A DNA stretch of 64,000 bases from Picocystis sp. L7. Lineage: Eukaryota; Chlorophyta; Picocystophyceae; Picocystales; Picocystaceae. Of this stretch, positions 1-9,934 are shown in pieces; position 1 is the first letter of the stretch; every line of letters starts with the position of its first letter. The DNA lies in contig QXJR01000003.1 of assembly GCA_020975725.1 (NCBI GenBank), positions 930,001 to 994,000 of the forward strand. Reading direction: 5' to 3'. Both the position numbers and the translations under genes were made by a program. A model generated the notes under the pieces. It saw nothing but the letters and a program-made list of their open reading frames with translations, did not search any database and had not been told where the DNA came from.

Positions 1-472
1 TCCTTTTCGAAACGTAAGGGTTTGGTCGCCGGTGCCAAGCGCCTCGCACACCGGTGCCCACTCCTTCAGCGCCTTCCCGACCCTTGGAGCGGTGCTTGCA
101 TCCCTTCCTGCAGTCGCGCGGCAGATGTTCTTGGGCGAACTCGCACGCCTATCTGCCTTCCATTCCCTCGGAACACCTGTACAGCAATGCTGCAACGCGT
201 CCATCCAGGTTTCGCGCGATGCAGTCTCGACTGCGCGCCGATTCCACCACGGGTGCCTTGGGTCAGAAACGGACATGAACCCAACTGGAAACGGGTTCGA
301 TTGGAAACGTGCCTGGTTTCGAAGCGGACAGACCCGGTCGCTCGGCTTCGGTCCAAGACCCGCGAGGAGGGAGACCCGAAGCGAATTCATCGATATCTCT
401 GCCGGAGATATCGATGAGAAAAGGTAAGATGTCGATGGATGTGCGGATGGTCCAGATCGGCAGACGTGCGAG
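1..472. other. Intergenic, no gene recognised
   Basis: Several overlapping short open frames occur on both strands, but none has a recognisable domain and they overlap each other. The stretch holds the inverted repeat at 387-417 and presumably the promoter of the sirtuin gene that follows. Confidence 0.5.
387..417. repeat. 13-bp inverted repeat with 5-bp loop
   Basis: The arms TCATCGATATCTC (387-399) and its exact reverse complement (405-417) flank a 5-bp spacer. It lies about 55 bp upstream of the sirtuin start and resembles the GAGATCTCGAT-type motifs seen before other genes in this window. It could be a dimeric protein-binding site in the promoter. That role is inference. Confidence 0.6.
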
Positions 473-1567
473 ATGGAGATGTCGGAAAGACGCGATGGCA
501 TTACGCCAAACGGAAAGAAGGAAGACCATGAAGAGCGGTCCATAAAAAGTACGAGATATCCAATGCGAAAACGGGCCAGAACGACCGTCGGAAATCTTCC
601 CAGAGTGGATGGTCTCACAGCGCTGTTGAGTGACCAACTGGGGAAGCTGCTCATCTTTACAGGGAGCGGAATTTCCTCTTCCTCAGGTAAGGAAACGAAT
701 CGAGCGGCACCGAGGTTCAGGTTTCTAGGTTGAGAGACTGATGAGAAGGAGATTCCGACGGTAGGAATGTCGACTTTTTCGCAAAAGGGAGGGCTGTACG
801 ATCGTGCAAAGTCGAGGTTTGGTGTTTCGGATGGCATACGCCTCTTTCACTGGGATTTCTATCAGAAAAGGCGACGAGATGCAGAAGCGTTCTTCGCCGA
901 TTTCTACGTCGAATGCACCAAGGCAAGACCGACATCTACACACGAAGGGTTGGCACAACTGGCATTGCAGGGCAGGGTGCAGCGCCATTACACGCTGAAC
1001 ATCGATGATCTGGCCACTCAGGTCGGCATCGATACCTGGCATCCCATACACAATCCTGCAGGTGTGACCATCGAGATGCATGGGAACATCAAAGAGCTGG
1101 TTTGTCCAAAGTGCAAGGTAAGACTTCCCCTCACACCTGCTCATGCGAAGCGTTTGAAGTCCAAGCGTGGAATCTGCTGCCCCTGCGACGAGTGTAAGGG
1201 CACTGATATGCGCCCAAGGATCATGCTCTACGACGATAAGCAGTGTGAACTCATAGTTGCAGGCAGTGATGATGAGAAGCTGTGGGAGACCATGGAGTTG
1301 GACGTTGCTTCCGCCGATACTATCCTTTGGGTGGGCATTTCTTTCAAGCAATCTGCAAGCACAGAATATTTCAAGAAAGTACGGAAGATGCTTGTGAGCT
1401 GCGGTAAACAAGAGCACACTCGCCACTTTGTCATCAACCCAGACAGCCAAACCTGCTTTAACATCCAGACGGCATTGAGCAACTTTTCAGGCTTGCATGT
1501 TGTGGAAGTGCTTGAGAGGGCAGATGCGGTGATTCCACTGCTGGCTCGAATGTCCACACCTGAATAA
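473..1567 (+). CDS. Sirtuin (NAD-dependent protein deacylase, Sir2 family)
   Basis: Two exons are proposed: 473-686 and about 735-1567, with a donor at CCTCAG|GTAAGG. The acceptor is the only one I found that keeps the frame, and it gives a roughly 48-bp intron. Exon 1 ends in the NAD-binding motif FTGSGISSSSG (family usual: GAGIS..SG). Exon 2 carries GGLY, the NAD-site motif TLNID, the catalytic histidine in EMHGN, and a zinc ribbon CPKC...CCPCDEC. A Rossmann half follows with ILWVGISF and FVINPD. The family removes acyl groups from lysines using NAD. The histidine and zinc ligands look intact, but the usual TQNIDGLH reads TLNIDDLA. The basic N-terminus (RKRAR) suggests the nucleus. The extra residues created by the proposed acceptor leave the splice site uncertain. 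Confidence 0.85.
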
Positions 1568-2090
1568 ATCCCAGCACATCGAGATTCGAATGGATGGCAT
1601 CCGTTTGTTGCTGGGTGGATTGCGTCTTCCTTGACTGTCCAAATTCGGTCTCGTCTGTCCTAGGTCCGCACCGCCCGAGGGCGGGACGCTCCTCTCCTCG
1701 TCGGCATATGGGCGTCGATGTGCACCTCCTGACCAAAACCTGACGATAGAGTCCCGATCGGGTCGTCGCCCGAAGGGGGACCCCTCCCCTAGGATGCGGC
1801 CTCCACTCCCTCGTCCCTGCCTGTCCTCCTGCCACGTGGCGGCCGATGGTGCGTCCTCACTCGCCCCCCCTGTTCCTCGCTGGAGAGCTTCTCCCGACCC
1901 CCCGGAGAATATTCTCTCTCCGGGAGCGTCCCTCGGACGCAGGATCTCCCCTTTCCATTTCCGGGTTCGGATGGGAACAGACCCGAAGGCTTGATTGGGA
2001 GCCGTCCTTTCAGGATCGGGTCATCCGAACCATCACGTCGACGGTTCGGACCACAACTTCGACGTGCTTCGCGACGCCACCACCATCGCC
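1568..2090. other. Intergenic spacer / promoter of CotH gene
   Basis: No gene seen. The second half contains GCCACGTGGC (about 1835) and GGGTTCGGATGGG (about 1964), a weak variant of the TTCGAAAGG motif found near other gene starts. Confidence 0.5.
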
Positions 2091-4187
2091 ATGGCGCGGA
2101 GATGGAACGCCTCCTCGACCTTGGTATCCCTGCTCTTGATCGGTGTAGGAGCTCTGGAAGACAGTAACAATGGGAGGGATCTCCTGGAGGCACGACCCAT
2201 GGCCACACAGGCTACGGACGAAAGGACAACGGCACTCGGACAATCCTGCACGTTCCCGTTCGAGTTCGAAGGATCTCTAGCGAACGACTGTGTGGAATTC
2301 AATGGCCAAGAGTGGTGCGTCGTTGCCAATGGACAATGGGCCGTGTGCGATCCAGCATCGCCGGAACAGACGTCCATCCAGAATGGAGAACCCAAACCAG
2401 TTGTCATCAACGAGGTCGTCCATGCACCTGACCAAATCTCGAACGATAAGGATTGGATCGAACTCAAAAACATGGGCAAACAAGACCTAGACCTCACGGG
2501 ATATGTGGTCAAAGACGACAAACTCGATGAATTGGGTTTCGTCATCGGAAGCACTCCCCTCTGCAAAGGAAGAGGAAGATCCATTGTGCCAGCCAATGGC
2601 TACCTCCATCTCATCCGCGATGCTGAATGTGGGTTCCCCTTTGGCCTTGCATCCGACGAGGAAGTTTCCCTTTTTGATCCAGAAGGCATACTGGTGGACA
2701 GTGTGTCCTGGAACGAGGGAGATGCACCCAAAGGACTCTCCTGGGGGCGCCTTCCCGATGGAACCGGGGAGTTCACAAATACTGTGCCCACGCCCCTCCA
2801 GCCAAACGTGGAAGGATCCTTGCCCGCAACCACGGAGGGAGACTGTTGCGCACGCATCCAAGAGGAACTCCCAACTTTCTTCACCGACCATCCTGTTGTG
2901 GTAATTGATACCTTTGGCCAGGAGTTGATCAAGGCAAGCAGGGCCAAGTCACACGTTTGCTCATGCACTTGCACTGGAGCCTTTGGTTGCGCAGCAACAG
3001 AATCCAAGGATGTCAACAGCACTGCGGCCGTGCGTGTGCGAGGTAACTCCAGTGCGCGCGACCACATTAAGAAATCTTTCGCAGTGGAATTCCAGGATGA
3101 ACAGGGCAATGCAATAGATGCCAATTGGTTCGGACTATCCAAGGATGATGACTGGGTCCTGTATGGACCAGAGCCAGATGTGACCTTCATGCGTAATTTC
3201 GTCACCTACCACTTGGGGCGCGAGTCAGGCGAATATGCTGCTAACACCAAGTTTGTGGAGGTTTTTCTGAATACTGACAACAGCAAAAAACTCGACTATG
3301 ACAAACATTACCATGGCCTATATGTAGCTATGGACCGAATTGAAAGAGGGTCAGACCGTGTGAATGTAACAAAACTTGACCCCCAGGTCGACCCCAGCGG
3401 TGGATATATCTTCAAGTACGACAATGACAACATTGATGCTGATGACATCGTGTTCCGAACCAAGGCCACAGATCTTGAAATGGTGCTGGTGTATCCGAAA
3501 GGGGACGGCGTGTGGGTGGAAGATCTGCAGCCTTTGATAAGCTATGTAGATGATTTTGAGGCTGCACTCTTTGCCGATAATTTCCAAGACCCTGTAAATG
3601 GCTATGTGCAGTACATGGACAAGGCTGCGTTCATAAACTACCTATTGGTGGTGGAAATTTCAAAGAATCCTGATGGATACCGAGGGTCTACGTTCATCCA
3701 CAAGGATAGTGGTGGTCCGTTGGCCATGGGCCCCCTGTGGGACTACAATGAAGCCTTTGGCATCTGCTGTGGATTTCCTCTGAGAGGATGGAACCCAGAA
3801 GAGGCAGACAGTGAGGAACGTCGAGAGCGTACCATTGGGCCGGCCGGCTGGCGCTTTGATGTCTGTATCGAGGAAGATGGACCGTGGTGCATCGATGATC
3901 CCGTCGATGGAATGTCCCAGTGGTACCAGCGCCTTTGGCAGGACCCAGCTTTCCGACTTGCAACCGCAGAACGCTGGCAAGAGCTCCGTGCAGGTTCCTT
4001 CAGCAATGCAGCAGTGAGCACGTTCTTGTCAGAACAATCACAGCTTATTCGAGTTGCTGCGGAACGCGACTACGAGCGGTGGCCTGAAAAGGTCCAAGGG
4101 CCGTTTGCACAGGAAATCCAAATCATGCGCAACTGGATCATCCAACGCATGGAATGGATGGACGAAGAACTTTCGAAGGAATTCTAA
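2091..4187 (+). CDS. Secreted FN2-like / lamin-tail / CotH-kinase protein
   Basis: A single exon encodes 698 residues. The ATG at 2091 is chosen because a signal-peptide-like segment (MARRWNASSTLVSLLLIGVG) follows directly, while the longer open frame upstream lacks one. Next comes a short cysteine module (about residues 50-90; CTFPFEFEG...C...WC...WAVC) resembling fibronectin type II. It is followed by a lamin-tail domain from about 103 (VVINEVVHAP, DWIELKN, GYVVKDD, SWGRLPDGTG) and then a CotH kinase domain from about 300. Matching CotH motifs are RVRGNSS, FMRNF, GLYVAMDRIE, GGYIFKYDND and GPLWDYNEAFG. CotH proteins are atypical secretory-pathway kinases, known from spore coats. The order secretion signal, FN2-like, LTD, kinase suggests an extracellular or wall role (inference). 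A shorter paralogue lies at 5482-6219. Confidence 0.85.
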   Translation: MARRWNASSTLVSLLLIGVGALEDSNNGRDLLEARPMATQATDERTTALGQSCTFPFEFEGSLANDCVEFNGQEWCVVANGQWAVCDPASPEQTSIQNGEPKPVVINEVVHAPDQISNDKDWIELKNMGKQDLDLTGYVVKDDKLDELGFVIGSTPLCKGRGRSIVPANGYLHLIRDAECGFPFGLASDEEVSLFDPEGILVDSVSWNEGDAPKGLSWGRLPDGTGEFTNTVPTPLQPNVEGSLPATTEGDCCARIQEELPTFFTDHPVVVIDTFGQELIKASRAKSHVCSCTCTGAFGCAATESKDVNSTAAVRVRGNSSARDHIKKSFAVEFQDEQGNAIDANWFGLSKDDDWVLYGPEPDVTFMRNFVTYHLGRESGEYAANTKFVEVFLNTDNSKKLDYDKHYHGLYVAMDRIERGSDRVNVTKLDPQVDPSGGYIFKYDNDNIDADDIVFRTKATDLEMVLVYPKGDGVWVEDLQPLISYVDDFEAALFADNFQDPVNGYVQYMDKAAFINYLLVVEISKNPDGYRGSTFIHKDSGGPLAMGPLWDYNEAFGICCGFPLRGWNPEEADSEERRERTIGPAGWRFDVCIEEDGPWCIDDPVDGMSQWYQRLWQDPAFRLATAERWQELRAGSFSNAAVSTFLSEQSQLIRVAAERDYERWPEKVQGPFAQEIQIMRNWIIQRMEWMDEELSKEF

Positions 4188-5481
4188 TCTTGAGCACAGG
4201 GCTGTGCGTTTCGCAATTCCCATGATTCACAGTCCAACTAGAAAGCGTTAACCATCGCATTCGCTTTGATCTGCAATAGAAATGCCAGATGCCATGCTCC
4301 TTCAAGGAAACGATGTATTGTCGTATCCCCTTTCTGAGATAGCTGCAAGTACGAAGTGTGCTGTTGCTTCTCCACGCCCATACTAGGCATGCAATTCAAA
4401 TTTGTATACACTGCACACCTGTACCCTCGAGTATCCTCGGCAGCAACGCAGACAGTGGCAAAGCATCCATGGCCTGAACGACCAATGCTCCTGCTACAAC
4501 CAAGGTCCAATTGAGCCCAAAGCGACTTTCTGGCAATAGCCCTTGCGAACAGACCCCACCTCAAGCCCTTGAACAAGCCCGTGCAGGTCCTGTCGGCAGT
4601 GGAAACTCAGAGCATGGGCATCGTGGTGGAATAGCCATGCCGATCTCGATCCTTGCCTTCATCCACCCACAGCCATAGGTTCTGGTATAAAAGTCAGGCA
4701 CTTTCTGCACGACTTCCATTTGTTCTGTAGCTGAGCACGTCCTTCTGGCGACGGACTCGACAATGGAAGACGCCAATGCGACACCGGGCAAGGACAGGCA
4801 CCTCGTCCGTCCCTTTATGTTCCAGAGGAATTCGAGCATTTGCTTCGTTCGTCGTCAAGACCTCGCACCCTTCTTAGGAAACGGCTTGCACCGGCACAAG
4901 CGGCAGCGTTGACCTCTTCTAGCGAATTCCTTCGTCTCTCTCGAGCCACCATCTTTCACCTCCTGCACCGCTCCCAGCCATGTTTCTGCGTTCCGCACAC
5001 GTGCAGGAGACCATTTGTGCGTGGTACCATCTGCTGTGGGATGTCCTGTATGCCACCTCGTGTTCCTACCACGCCCCAACGCCCCTCTCCACCACAGGTT
5101 TCGACCCCCGTCTCCACCGCCTGCCACGTGGCGATGCCTCAGGGCCTCGTACCTGCATCGGCTGGGGCGGATTGGGGCGTTTCGAACTCGCCCCCCCCCC
5201 CCTGCTTCCCCCAGCATTCGACCGTTGGGACACCACGGGGGGAACAGCCTCGGGAGATCGCCCCATTCGAACGCACAAGCCGATGGAGACACGTGTCGAA
5301 GCTTCGCCAGGCCGGCATGGCTGCATCGGACCATGCCTGAGGCCAGCATCACGAGGGAGGGCGAACGTGGGGAGGATTTGCACAGCACGTGGGGGCAGAA
5401 ACGGGCGGCATACCATCCATCGCCACCTCGCCAAAGGGTCAGAACCAGGTGTGAAAACCAAGCATACATCGCAAGAACACC
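4188..5481. other. Intergenic, no gene recognised
   Basis: About 1.3 kb between the two FN2/LTD paralogues. Open frames on both strands overlap and show no domain. A TATAAAAG sits at about 4685 but is roughly 800 bp from the next start, so I do not link it to a gene. A CCACGTGG-like G-box (about 5107) is present nearer the second gene. Confidence 0.5.
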
Positions 5482-6219
5482 ATGGGAAAAAACGCAGCCA
5501 TCGCAGCAGTGACCTTGTGCATCCTTAAGCTGGGTGCCGAGGCAAGCAGAGTGGATGCCCGATCCATGCAAGAAACAGCGCCACAGCAGGCACCGATGGA
5601 TGGAGAACGAATGACCATCTTCGGAGAACCCTGTGCGTTCCCGTTCGAGTTTGAAGGAGAGGAACTCAACGACTGCCTTCTCTTTGATGAAGAAGAGTGG
5701 TGCATTCTGCCCTCCGGAGAGTGGGCTCCTTGTGTGCCAGTTGGCGGAGACCTGATCGAAGCACCGATGAGTCCTCAGACGACCTCTGACATTGTGATCA
5801 ATGAGATCGTGCACAAGCCCATCCCAGAATATCACAACAAGGATTGGATCGAGCTGAAGAATCTAGGAAATGAAGACAAAGATCTACAGGGTTATGTGCT
5901 GAAGGATGATAAGCTCGACCGACCGGGCTTTGTGATCGGAGAAACCTCCGAGTGCAGGGGCATGGGGAAATCCATCATCCCGGCAAATGGATACCTACTC
6001 GTAATCCGAGATGATGACTGTGGGTTCACTTTCGGTCTTGCATCAGATGAGGAGGCTCATCTGTTTGATCCTGAAGGCAATCTTGTGGATACTTTGAATT
6101 GGGAGATGGGCGATGCACCCCGAGGCATATCGTGGGGACGGATCCCTGACGGAACGGGGGCATTCACCAACAACTTTCCCACTCCTCTTGAAGCAAACCG
6201 ATTGCTGGAGGGAGCATAG
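5482..6219 (+). CDS. Secreted FN2-like / lamin-tail protein without kinase
   Basis: A single exon encodes 245 residues, starting at a good ATG (AACACCATGG). An N-terminal signal-like segment (MGKNAAIAAVTLCILKLGA) is followed by the FN2-like cysteine module (CAFPFEFEG, WCILPSGEWAPC). The lamin-tail domain (IVINEIVHKP, DWIELKNLGN, GYVLKDDKLD, SWGRIPDGTG) runs to near the C-terminus. It aligns motif for motif with residues about 45-245 of the upstream CotH protein and stops where that protein begins its linker to the kinase. A tandem duplication followed by loss of the kinase part, or partial duplication, is the simplest explanation. Function is unknown. It could be a decoy or partner of the kinase-bearing copy (inference). 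Confidence 0.8.
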   Translation: MGKNAAIAAVTLCILKLGAEASRVDARSMQETAPQQAPMDGERMTIFGEPCAFPFEFEGEELNDCLLFDEEEWCILPSGEWAPCVPVGGDLIEAPMSPQTTSDIVINEIVHKPIPEYHNKDWIELKNLGNEDKDLQGYVLKDDKLDRPGFVIGETSECRGMGKSIIPANGYLLVIRDDDCGFTFGLASDEEAHLFDPEGNLVDTLNWEMGDAPRGISWGRIPDGTGAFTNNFPTPLEANRLLEGA

Positions 6220-7327
6220 TCAGGGATTTTCCAAGCCGCCATCTTTGAGGCATCTCCGTTCAAGACCCCAAGGGAATGCCTCGTTTGTTTTGAACTGTGA
6301 GGGTGACAACTGTGTTACAATTGTATCCAGACCTCTGTAGCCGTCGCTTCTGTGGAAGAGAAGTTCGCACATAAACGCGTGCTTTGCAGGCTCGAGCATT
6401 GTCATCTTCTAATAGTCGATGGCTGGCAACTTGCCAATGATAGCTTTGCTTGCAAACGATGTGAACGTTCCAAGGGAAACTCGTACGTGTAATCAATCTT
6501 CTTGCTCTTGGCACGACAAATCCCTTACGAAAATTGCATTGAAGGTGAATGACTGAGCCAACAAAAGCGATAGAAATTGTCGTTCGAGGGCTGGCCGTTG
6601 GTGAGGTACAACTCCAAAGCTATCCGTTGCATAATGGATGGTCTTTCCTGGATGGATTCGGCCAGGTTCTTCCCAAATAGCCCAAAATCAAGCACATCTT
6701 CCACACCCAAGCAGCATCGCTGCACTCACTCGAATGTTAGCAGCAAACAAGACGGCATGTTTTACCTGCATTACATCGATGAAAGTTGGTTGTCATCGCA
6801 GTAGGTCGTGTGCGACAAAAGCCTCCGTTGCATCCCTCTTGGCGAGTGTGAGCAGTCCATACATATGGACTGCAACTCCATGCATGGCCTCTCCTTTTAT
6901 GAGAGGCGGATCCCGTATCCACCGCTAGGACGTGTGCCCTTTGCAAGGCCTGGGCCTCGTTCGACTTCCCGGTTGGTCTGTTTTCAATGCATGGACTTCC
7001 CGCATCCGACCAAGGCATTGGTAGAACATTGAAGGGGACCATGGTGTGTCACGCTCCATGGCGGTGTTTGGTCGCGTGTCCTTTCTTCCAACCTCTGCTT
7101 GTGACCATGTGGGTGGGTCTCCTCCTCCTCCCACCCCTCCTCCTGGTCTTCCTGGTGATGGGTGCATCTCCTCCGTCTTGGATGGTGTTGCACTTGCATC
7201 CTGTTTCCCCCCTTGTGTGTGGGGATGGAGGGGCAGGAAGGGATGGAATCCACCAGGCATACGATTCCCATCCTGGAATTGTGCAGGAAAGCGTCGGATC
7301 CGATCGCGTCCACGAAGGAGATCGGCG
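6220..7327. other. Intergenic, no gene recognised
   Basis: Short overlapping frames only, with no domain seen. The last 280 bp are open in frame with the ubinuclein gene but precede its likely ATG and read as 5' leader. Confidence 0.45.
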
Positions 7328-8764
7328 ATGGCACACTGCCGACGCATGGTGGTGAACCTGGAGGAGGTGGAGGGATGCGTGAGCTACCGCAACTTGTGCC
7401 GAGCGGCCACGGGAGGCGCGACGGTGCACAAGGACGGACCGGTGCCAGGCGGTGGAACGGCCTTGACGCAGGTGATCCAACGCATTTCGGAAATGTACGC
7501 GAACGGCGTGGAGGCCAGCAGCGAAGAGGAGGACGTGGGAGAGAAGGAAAAGCCATCCGAAGATGCAGGGAAGAAAAAACGGAGGCGTGCGCCGCGTTCC
7601 GACGCGGAAGATTGGTACGACATCGACGATGCGTTCATTGATGACGCCGACCAAGACGCATACTTCAGCAAAGAGAATCGAACGACCAAGCACGGTGGTT
7701 TCTACATCAACAAAGGATTGATTGAAAACGCCGAAGGCGACCAGCAGGAGCCTGGGTCACCAACGCCGAAGAAGAAGAAGACTGGCGGGAAGAAGGTGTC
7801 CAACAAACCTGCAGATGCCAGAGGAGGGGATGACAAAAGCGATGCAATGCGGAAGAAAGCCAGCAGTGGAAATGCAGGACAAAGAGCGGGACAGAAGGAA
7901 AAGAGGCAACGCGCCATCCTGCATAGTCAACCCTATAACATGTCCACCACCCTTCTGGATCTCGTCGAATCCGTCAGGCAGGAAGCGGTGCAGACAGACA
8001 AACCGGATGAGGATGCCAAGCGCAAACGCCTGCCCAAAGCAGTCGTGGAAAAGCTCAAACTCGTAGCCATGCAGTGCGCAGTAGAGTGTCCTAGAGGAGC
8101 AAAGCAGAAGGAAGTCATCCAAGTGCTCATGACCTTCCTCGAGCCCTTGACCACAGAGGTCAATCTTTCCATGAAACTCAAGCAGCTTGCCAACGAACAC
8201 AAGCTTTCTGTCAGCGAAGCACTCGTAGAGAAGCAAGAAGCAGACCTCAAGGCAAGGGTGGAACAGAGGCTGCAAGAACTTCCACAGGAGGAGGCACCCA
8301 CAACCTCCGGACAGCCCCCTGGAGATGGGCAGGGAACGATGGCGGAAGGTGAGGAGCAAACAAAGCAAGGAGAGAAGGTATTCGATCGAGACATGGAAAT
8401 GCTCTTGCTGTCCATCTGGTCCAACGTTTGCCAGCGAGAGGACAGATTCAAGGAGGTCTCTGCTCTCTACAAGAGGGTGTGTTCATTTTGGCCAGAAGGG
8501 TGTATGGATGCGAAAACACTTCAGAAGGTCTTGAAGAGGGCTAAGGCTCGTAGGGAAAAGCAAGGGCTTCCTGCTGGACCTCCCAAGCGCAGGAAAGTCA
8601 CTTCTCCAGAGACCACAGTCAGTTCACCACCCGCTGCCGACGAAGATGCGCAGCCAGCGGTCGATGCAGCCCCTGTTCCAGAGGAGCCTTCTGCACCCCC
8701 TCCACCGATCGATTCCCCAGCACAAGAAAGGCACGGAGAAGAAGCCATTGTTATTTCGGAGTGA
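7328..8764 (+). CDS. Ubinuclein / HPC2-related histone H3.3 chaperone subunit
   Basis: A single exon of 478 residues. The start at 7328 is the first ATG leading into well-formed protein; the frame is open further upstream but reads as low-quality leader. The diagnostic part is the Hpc2-related (HUN) domain at about residues 95-130. It reads DWYDIDDAFIDDAD, then TTKHGGFYINKG, the pattern that binds histone H3.3 in UBN1/UBN2 and yeast Hpc2. A basic Lys-rich stretch follows (KKKKTGGKK, probable nuclear signal). A helical middle region (about 205-375, including SMKLKQLANEHKLSVSEALVEK) may be the ubinuclein middle domain. The family acts with HIRA and ASF1 in replication-independent H3.3 deposition. 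The C-terminus is Pro/Ala/Glu-rich. Confidence 0.85.
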   Translation: MAHCRRMVVNLEEVEGCVSYRNLCRAATGGATVHKDGPVPGGGTALTQVIQRISEMYANGVEASSEEEDVGEKEKPSEDAGKKKRRRAPRSDAEDWYDIDDAFIDDADQDAYFSKENRTTKHGGFYINKGLIENAEGDQQEPGSPTPKKKKTGGKKVSNKPADARGGDDKSDAMRKKASSGNAGQRAGQKEKRQRAILHSQPYNMSTTLLDLVESVRQEAVQTDKPDEDAKRKRLPKAVVEKLKLVAMQCAVECPRGAKQKEVIQVLMTFLEPLTTEVNLSMKLKQLANEHKLSVSEALVEKQEADLKARVEQRLQELPQEEAPTTSGQPPGDGQGTMAEGEEQTKQGEKVFDRDMEMLLLSIWSNVCQREDRFKEVSALYKRVCSFWPEGCMDAKTLQKVLKRAKARREKQGLPAGPPKRRKVTSPETTVSSPPAADEDAQPAVDAAPVPEEPSAPPPPIDSPAQERHGEEAIVISE

Positions 8765-9389
8765 CGGGTCGGTTTTTCCTCACACTGCACCGATTGGATT
8801 GCACATCTGCCTCGCGGATCTGCAAAGGGCAGCTCGAATGGGCGTTGCACAGTTCACAAGCATCCGTGCAGAAGATTTGAGCCGCCTCACGAGAGTACAA
8901 GTGCAATCAGGAGCACAGATCCAGGCACGGTACGCCTTGGTCTCCATGCCTTGACCTTTTTGGAGGGATGCCCAGTCATGATTCAAGCACTCCACTCCTC
9001 GCTGTCCCTCGTCCCTTTTTCCTTCGGCAATCCATTGCTGGTGAGCGCCTTGTCCTCTGCATCGTTCGAATTCATCCCTGCACCACGTCCACCAAGGCGT
9101 GGGCCGTTTCTCACGTGTCGACTTGGACGTGGTTGCTCGGACGAACGCCTTCGCCGTGCCTTTCTCGCGGATCCCACACGTGGAAGTGCGGTCGCGCACA
9201 CGTGGGTGGCTTCCAGTCGGCACCCTTTCGCGTTCTCAGCTCTCCGTTCGGGAGCGCAGGGTGCGTCTCGTCGCTCGATTCGTCGAAACGCAGGAAGAGA
9301 TCGAGCGCGACGTCTCCACCAAGCGCCTCTTTTCGTTACATTTCTGGGCAGATTCCCGTCGCCGTCGCTTCCTTCTGTCACGCCAACCT
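8765..9389. other. Convergent intergenic spacer
   Basis: This lies between the 3' ends of ubinuclein (+) and cystatin (-). Open frames here are overlapping shadows with no domain. Nothing else was seen. Confidence 0.5.
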
Positions 9390-9680
9390 TCAGAGCGCGT
9401 CTTCCAAGGTCTTGTCCCAGTCCACGGCCGTGAGCTTGGGACCTTGTTGCGTGTAAGGAAGCGGCACGAAGACCGCCAAGTGGCAGTAGACGTCCTCGCC
9501 ACACTGCACTTTGATGCGGTAGTTGGTGCCGGCCACCACTTGGGACGTGTATTTCACCGCCTTCCAAGGCGTCGCGTCGCGTCCACCTGCGGCTTCTTCG
9601 CGAACGGCGTCCACCAGCTGCTGAACGCCATCGTCTGCGTCTTTGATTCCCCCATAACCGCCGCACAACGTCTCCGACAT
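9390..9680 (-). CDS. Stefin-type cystatin (cysteine protease inhibitor)
   Basis: A single exon of 96 residues, close to the 98 of human cystatin B. The ATG at 9680 gives the expected N-terminus MSETLCGGYGG, with the conserved glycines that enter the protease cleft. The central loop QVVAGTNYRIKV is an exact family signature. The second hairpin is represented by VFVPLPYTQ. There is no signal peptide and no disulfide pair, as in intracellular stefins, so a cytosolic role against papain-like proteases is likely. The next gene (SAP30-like) ends its own reading on the same strand about 250 bp upstream of this start. Confidence 0.93.
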   Translation of the reverse strand: MSETLCGGYGGIKDADDGVQQLVDAVREEAAGGRDATPWKAVKYTSQVVAGTNYRIKVQCGEDVYCHLAVFVPLPYTQQGPKLTAVDWDKTLEDAL

Positions 9681-9934
9681 GCCGACCTCGACGTGTCGAT
9701 CGAACCGTGCAAGCCTTCTGGAGACCTGTGCCCGTTTGGTCACCGCATCGAGGACGGTGAATGGATGCCAACGGATGGTATGATAAAGGACACACTCAAC
9801 TACACAGGTCGGTGGAAACACCTCAATACAAAAACAAAAGGGTATATCTGACGGATACTATGGTACGTGGCACCTGGTTCCAACTGTACAAGTCCAGGGC
9901 CTACTCATGGAAAGGACGCAATATGGTAACACAC

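Noticed and set aside
4684-4691. TATAAAAG box
   Set aside because: No gene start within several hundred bases downstream, and other genes in the window show no consistent TATA box.
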